This document shows positions 58,937-64,000 of a stretch of DNA of 64,000 nt, one piece after another; the stretch's first letter is position 1; every line of letters begins with the position of its first letter. The translations under genes and the position numbers were made by a program. The DNA is from Vitrella brassicaformis. Lineage: Eukaryota > Sar > Vitrellaceae. Location: positions 323,894-387,893 of the forward strand of contig CDMY01000395.1 of assembly GCA_001179505.1 (NCBI GenBank). The letters run 5' to 3'. The notes under the pieces are model-generated. The model was not told the origin of the DNA. It searched no databases and saw nothing but the letters and a program-made list of their open reading frames with translations.

Positions 58937-59825
58937 GCACATGCACTCGAAACGACGAGCTCTCTCTGTCTGACTGACTTCTTGGGTATGGGTCTGATGG
59001 ACAGTTGGTCCCTGCGGCTGCCGCCCTCATCATCGGCCTCATCTCGGCTGGACGACCCCGCCGCGCTCGCGCCCCTGGCGTATCGGGCGGTGGGTGATGG
59101 GTCCACTGACGGAGATACCGCGGCCATCTCAAACAACTGCACACACACACACACACACACACGCAAGCCAGATGGAGGTGTGTGCGTCGCGTCCATCGAT
59201 GGTAGCCAGCGTTCAGCGCACCATCCGGTCGAGGTCTTCGTCCTCCTCCAGTGCTGCACACCACACGCACCGCATCCAAGGCACACACACAACGAGAGAG
59301 AGGTGACAGGTGTCCATGCAACTATCCTTCTCCCTCTCTCCCTCTCCCTCTCTCCCTCCCTGCGTTGTGAGCTTACCCTGGAAGTTGTGGCTTTGCCATA
59401 TGGTCGAGTGCTGTGTGTGGTCGGCTGCCACCTCCCCTCCTGCCGCCATGGTGGGGTCTGCACCGCTGGGCACGTTGCCGAAGTCCATCCCGCCGGCGAA
59501 GGGATCGTCCAGGGGCGGGAAGAAAAACGAGTCGGTGCCATTTGGGTGGTGGTGGGCATCTGGCAGGCCCGGCAGGTTGAGGCCCGTGTCGAACCCATCA
59601 CTGGGAGGGTGCATCTGTGTCGACAAACACACACAGAGAGAGGGAGAGGGAGAGGGAGCGTGATCCAAGCATGTGCGTTCAGCATGAGTGTGTGTGGCTT
59701 ACGTGTGAGGGCATCAGCGGCCCGTCGTCTGGGCACAGCTCCCGCAGCACGGCGGCATCTTCATCGTCCAGCGCGCTGTCGGGAGGCGCCTCGTTCTGTG
59801 TCGTTGGATCCATCTCGGAATCCAT
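54472..59825 (-). CDS. SWIB/MDM2-domain protein with RD/RE-rich and proline-rich low-complexity regions
   Basis: A large multi-exon minus-strand gene from ATG 59825 (MDSEMDPTTQNEAPPDSALD) to a stop at 54472. Exons include 59668-59213 pieces with DPFAGGMDFGNVPSG, and 58662-57950 with a long Arg-Asp/Arg-Glu run (DRDRDRGRDRGRDRQR). A conserved-looking stretch (FEIAEITG; DESTVAFFIEIRVNDS) and four small exons at 56.3-56.9 kb follow. Those four assemble as KLSDEVQAILGIEGG, ILKRFRDHCQSKNLMMPGHP, VVLCGADEQLEQLFHCHSL and HHLKAHL. This fits the SWIB fold (LS-x-LA-x-LG, W/F-x-Y-I-x-LQDP, C-D-L-LF, HL-x-HL) of BAF60/Rsc6 subunits of SWI/SNF chromatin remodellers. The C-terminus is Pro/Gly/Arg-rich (GRGRGGRGGRGGGPPRR, RGG-like). 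A nuclear chromatin or RNA role is inferred. Confidence 0.65.
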
Positions 59826-59916
59826 CTCGGACGAAGCGCCAGCAGATGAAACAGCCACGAGCTCTCGCACACGATGCGCAAGGGAGAAAAGACGAGCAGA
59901 GGCCTGGGTGCTGTGG

Positions 59917-59949
59917 GGTTATAGGGTAGGGTATCGTACCCTAAACCCT
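59917..59949. promoter_or_regulatory. Interstitial telomere-type inverted motif (telo-box) in promoter
   Basis: GGGTTATAGGGTAGGGTA is followed by TCG and TACCCTAAACCCT. The motif contains AGGGTA-TCG-TACCCT as a perfect hairpin and CCCTAAACCCT as a TTTAGGG telomere unit, about 100 bp before the SWIB gene start. Confidence 0.6.
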
Positions 59950-60679
59950 GCGGTGGCGGGCATGGAGGTAGCAGTGATTGGTATCGTCTGTGGTTGCATG
60001 AGGCCAGGTGAGAGCTGCAGCGAGGCAAACAGACACCCTCGACCGCATTCTGCATTGCAGATCTGGTGGACTGGCACGGGTCGCCACATGCTCTCACTCT
60101 CATTCGCAGTCATCGTCGGAGGTACGTGAGCAGTAACCCCACACGGACACACACACACACACACACGGGCAGGCAGGCAGAGAGACAGGCAGGGTGGAGG
60201 GAGGGAGGGAGCCCATCCACCCATCCACCCACATCCTCACACATCCATAGCCATTTGTATGTCTCTCTCTGTGTGTGTGTGTCTGTCAGCGTGACGCCAG
60301 CTCTGCACACGCCGTAGGCATGGCCGAGGCCGAGCAGCCGGAGGGTACACCATGCCCACAGTGCGAGAGCCGACCAACCCAGTGACCGCCCTGAGCAGTA
60401 CTTTAATCTCATGTCTTGTCCATGTGTCTACTAGTTGTTTTCCCCAGCTGTGACTGCAGGTGCGATGTTCATTAGTGTAGGGTGCGTCGGTTGAGGTGCC
60501 TATGTGTGGTTCCCAATCGGCATCCTTATCTGACTCGCACGGCCCCCTCATCTCATGAAATTTGATCTGTGGCATCAGTCGGAAGAAGTCTCACACATCG
60601 ACATGACGAACACACTTGAATGGCACAGTCTTTGAGATATGAGAGCCCGCTCTGTGTGTGTCTGTGTGCCGACGTCTCG
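59950..60679. other. Intergenic region
   Basis: (CA)n at 60138-60163 and GGCA/GGGA tandem units at 60165-60210; no supportable gene. It covers the promoter side of the SWIB gene and the 3' flank of the GT32 gene. Confidence 0.5.
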
Positions 60680-62054
60680 TCACTGCGGATAGTCTTCCCA
60701 GCGTCGAGGGACCCACGAGGAGGGCTTCTCTGCAGGCAGCCACGCACCCTTGGGGGGCTTGCCATCGGCCGTGTACCACTGGTAGCTGCAGAATGAAGAC
60801 CATGTCAGACATAAAAGGAGCGATATCGACGCTGCATTCTTTTTTGTGATGCGGCAGCTGACCTGGCCCTCCATCTTCCGGCGAACTGGTGGATGAGGAA
60901 GATGTCTGGATGATGGCAGTCCTGGGTTGCATTCGAGTGGTCTTGGAGGGGGGCGAAGCGGTTGATACCGAAGATGGAGACATCACCGGCACGATGGTCC
61001 CCGCCAGCCATGACGGTCTCCTTTGACAGCCCCCTCTTTGTCATGTAATTGGTGACAGCCCGGCTGTATACGGCTGGGCCAGTGATCTCCACCGCATCCG
61101 CAGATGAGGGAGACGCCTTCATCTCTTTCACCTTCTCGCAGATGAGCCCGATCGTCGAGGACAGAATGGGATGTTTTGGAGCAAAGGCAAAGGCCCATCC
61201 CGTGAACTGAAGCTGAGATGTCTCCGGCCTGATGATCTCCGCACCCACAAGGCCTGAACAAAGGCGCCGAGACACGCATGCACATGCATAGACACACACC
61301 GAGACACGTGTTTCCTTTGAATCATCGGGTCTTGTTAACCTCTGGATGAGTGTTTCTGCGCTTCGTCCCACTCCTCTATCGGCCTGCGGCAATCCACGTC
61401 AGTGTCGAGAAAGAGCCCTTCCCTCTCATATATTATGAGATACGAAAAGACATCCTGGATGCCCAGCAAAAAGAGAGAGACCACTCGGTGATTCGAAAGC
61501 ATTTTGGTGCGTGCCAGCTCTCTGAAGGAGGCATAGAAGGCTCACCTTCTTCTCAACACTGTTCTTGAAGTACTTCCATATATCGACAACACCTGGATAT
61601 GTCTCCTTAATGTACTTATCCGCTCCCCAGCGTCATACAGGTGAAAGACCCACCCTGGGTTCATCCGTTTGCACTTGTCGATGTTCTTCTTCTCCCATTG
61701 AGGCATGACTTGCTTGTTCTCGGTCGTCATGAAGACTTGTCTAGGAATCGCCGGTGAAGTCTCTGCAGAGCCGCCGCCTTGGGGCTTGTCGGCCGCCATG
61801 ATCCGAAGGGTCTCCTCAGCTCCACAAAGCTGGTTGTCGGGCTGCAGTGATCTCAGAGTGGCACGTCTGCCTGCAGAGCGAGAATTGCTCGAATCGACAA
61901 GCGTAGGACGTCAGTGCAAGCCTCTTTCAGATGTGTTGATTGGCTTACGGAGTGTCTTGATGCTGACGAAGTCGACAATTTCGGGGTGCCATGAAAGAGA
62001 CCTGGCCACAGCGGCAAGCGCCAGCGATGCGATTGCGAAGGAGAATCGGATCAT
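60680..62054 (-). CDS. GT32 (OCH1-like) glycosyltransferase, type II membrane, with apparent frameshift
   Basis: Minus-strand exons start at ATG 62054 with a signal-anchor (MIRFSFAIASLALAAVARSL) to 61949. They continue with IPRQVFMTTENKQVMPQWEK, KCKRMNPGWVFHLYDAG and a piece DKYIKETYPGVVDIWKYF. Then come LARTKMLSN and the catalytic GLFLDTDVDCRRPIEEW (DxD, binds the nucleotide-sugar metal), FTGWAFAFAPKHPIL, HPDIFLIHQFAGRW and the C-terminal WVPRRWEDYPQ (TGA 60680). This is the order of the GT32 family, Golgi mannosyl- or galactosyltransferases. Around 61623-61632 a GGGG run puts the downstream DKYIKETYP in another frame. This is either a two-base insertion that disables the gene or an assembly error. 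Confidence 0.75.
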
Positions 62055-62580
62055 GTGCGTCGAGAAGGGCAGTCGAGAATTTCTTTCGCGAGCCAACCAG
62101 TCTCGGATCGTCTCTTTTTTTCTTTTTCCCGACCGGTGCATTTCTTTTCAGGCGCAGCAAGTGTGCAGCGGTTGTTCCTCGCTCCTGCCTCTACACATCA
62201 ATGCTCTCACCAACTTGATGGCGCAGCTCACCAGTGCCAGAGCTCTCATCATCCGCTGGCGGCAACTGCTGCGCAATGGAACAGCCGCAGACGTTGCCTA
62301 GGCGTGGCAAGCGCTAGGACAGCGCACTGGCCGTGGCTTCCTCAAGCTGGCAGCGGTGATAATAGCGGCGAGCTGCGGGCTGCCGCTATACGGCAAGAAG
62401 GGCAAGACCCCTGGGCAAGACCAGTCTAAGGCGCAGGCCTGCCAGTGTAAGGCGAGAACGGGACCACCTACACGAAGGATTTAAGTTTGCTGTCTGTGAT
62501 TAGCTGAATCTGACAATACTGTAGCTGTCCTTTTGGCGACAATACTAGTATACTGAACATACTCGGACATTCCGACGACG
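62055..62580. other. Divergent intergenic region
   Basis: No gene seen; promoters for the GT32 gene (minus) and the coiled-coil gene (plus). Confidence 0.5.
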
Positions 62581-63963
62581 ATGGACGACGGCGACTGCAA
62601 GAGATTCCTCCGTGACGTCTATGCCTGTAAGGAAGACGAAAAGGCAGCAGACGGGCATGAATGCACCCGGACTGTCACTATTGTGCTCTGTACGTCGCCT
62701 GCAGTCATCGACAACAGGCCGCGAGGCAAGCTGAACGCCGTCATCCAGGATGTTCTCGAGGACCGTGCCCTCTACAAAGGTAGATAATTAGTCAATCTGA
62801 CGAGCTCTTCTATCAGCAAGAATTAGTGGTGTGTGTCTGTTGCGGTGTGTCCGTAGAACGCATGGAGAAGTACAAGAAGGAGAGGCACCTGCACCGGGAC
62901 TATGAAGTAAAGCTCATCAGACAGCATGTAGGCAGCCCTTTAGGAAAGCATCATCACCATGAACACCATAGCACCCGTGTGTTCCATCTGCAGAAGGAGA
63001 CCGAGAAGGAGCTCCTCGTCGTGCAGGTATCACTTCACTCACTCGGGAGCACAGTCGTCGGGAACACAGTCGACGGACCATCTGTCCATAAATGTATTGG
63101 GTTTTCTGCTGTCGGTGTGATTGATTGGCTGTTGCAGGCAGAGTACACCAAGCTACACGCCGACCACCAGCGCCTCAGCCAGAAGGTGTGCACATCTGCA
63201 CGACACGACACACATTTGTACAGTATGTGCTCAGCTCGCAAAGAAAATTCAGTCCCGCCCGCACAACACACACAACACACCAGAGTGTGTGTCAGATAGT
63301 GCAACAGCAGCACCAGCAGCAGCAGGCAGCAGCAGCAGCACACCATCATCCCATGGCGCAGCGGTACCCGCAGCGGCATCCAGGCGCCGCAGGGAGGGGA
63401 TGGGCACCAGGGGGGCACCTGCGGGACATCCTCGTGCTGAGGCAGACGGGCGATTGGTCGGCAATGGTTCGCACCGTCTACAATTGTCAGTAACATGCAA
63501 AAGGGCGGGCGGAACGCATCATCAATTCTGCATCGTGGTGAACTCTCTATCTGTCTGTCTGCCATTCACTGTTCGTTCTGTGTGTCTCTTGCAGACCTCG
63601 ACACGAGCCATCGCATGAAGATGGGCAGCGAGATATGCTCGGTCCTACAGGAGCGCAGCTTCTACCATGGTAATTAAGACCTCCCTCCCTCCCACTAATA
63701 GAGCTGACGAGCAACGACACAATGGTTGCCTGCCTGTGTCCTGCAAACTGTGTGTGTTGATAGAACGCACTCTGTGGTACAAGAAGGACGGCTTGGCCGT
63801 CCGGGACACGCTCCGCAAGCTCAAGAGGGAGCACGTAAGCAGAGCAGCCACCTTTGCACAAGCAGAGCGCTGTCACGATGAATGAACTGGTCCATGGGCT
63901 CTCTCCTCCTGCTGGTGTCCGTGTGCGCAGAAGGCCCTAGTGGAGAAGGCGGAGCTGCTGCAG
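62581..63963 (+). CDS. Coiled-coil orphan with internally duplicated exons (3' partial)
   Basis: Eight exons with consistent phases, 62581-62779, 62857-62927, 62994-63026, 63138-63185, 63296-63485, 63595-63669, 63764-63834 and 63931-63963. The last donor (CAG|GTGAGG) shows that the gene continues past the window. The protein is hydrophilic and helical (VIQDVLEDRALYKE; RMEKYKKERHLHRDYEVKLI; KETEKELLVVQ; AEYTKLHADHQRLSQK), with a Gln/His-rich exon 5. The end of exon 6 plus exons 7 and 8 (SVLQERSFYHERTLWYKK; RDTLRKLKREH; KALVEKAELLQ) mirror the end of exon 1 plus exons 2 and 3 in length (71 and 33 nt) and phase. No family is recognised; a structural or axonemal role is possible. Confidence 0.55.
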
Positions 63964-64000
63964 GTGAGGGGAGGGAACACAGGCACCACACACGGCCACC

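Noticed and set aside
59617-60129. 170-residue plus-strand frame over the SWIB promoter
   Set aside because: It overlaps the antisense first exon and the telomere-type motif; no start, domain or splice evidence.

Overview
This window looks like nuclear DNA of a GC-rich protist. Genes are close together on both strands and cut by many short (about 50-110 bp) GT-AG introns, most of them filled with (TG)n/(CA)n or (CTGT)n tracts. Plastid/mitochondrion-type RNA enzymes, a repeat protein of the octotricopeptide kind, a ropporin/R2D2 (ciliary) protein, many secretory leaders and a TTTAGGG-type telomere motif together suggest a photosynthetic alveolate. My best guess is a chromerid such as Vitrella brassicaformis; this is inferred from style, not from a database match. 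No rRNA, tRNA, CRISPR array or prokaryotic-type mobile element was seen.

Layout. 1-1.6 kb: 3' end of a GCN2-like eIF2-alpha kinase (HisRS-like part). 2.5-3.7: secreted orphan (-). 4.15-4.57: broken eEFSec fragment (-). 5.07-7.05: copy 1 of a dispersed eight-exon family (+). 8.4-10.9: secreted orphan (-). 11.4-14.1: M20 amidohydrolase, 17 exons (-). 14.4-15.6: alpha/beta hydrolase (-). 17.4-20.6: OPR-like organelle RNA protein (+). 21.2-23.2: family copy 2 (-), divergent from an RlmN-type rRNA methyltransferase (23.4-25.0, +). 25.4-27.7: low-complexity orphan (-). 28.0-30.9: SLC22-like transporter with a His-rich/acidic tail (+). 31.8-32.6: small secreted protein (-). 32.8-34.1: RING protein (+). 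34.7-45.4: an orphan block of membrane and secreted proteins, mostly (-), with introns that lack TG tracts. 45.75-46.2: R2D2 mini-protein (+). 46.4-48.9: IMP-specific 5'-nucleotidase ISN1 (-). 48.9-50.2: tetrapyrrole-methylase/RsmI-like protein (-). 50.5-52.5: family copy 3 (-). 52.8-53.8: U-box-like protein (+). 54.5-59.8: SWIB-domain protein with RD/RE-rich and proline-rich regions (-). 60.7-62.05: GT32 (OCH1-like) glycosyltransferase with an apparent frameshift (-). 62.6-end: coiled-coil orphan built by exon duplication (+), cut by the window edge.

The most unusual signal is the three-copy family. The copies keep exon lengths, phases and even intron sequence, yet each carries a different disabling change: an in-frame TAG, a +1 indel, or a -1 indel plus a shifted splice acceptor. 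A polytopic membrane/secreted orphan block and an exon-duplicated coiled-coil gene are the other undescribed features.

Exon boundaries were read by eye from GT/AG sites, phase continuity and family resemblance. They were not checked with RNA data.
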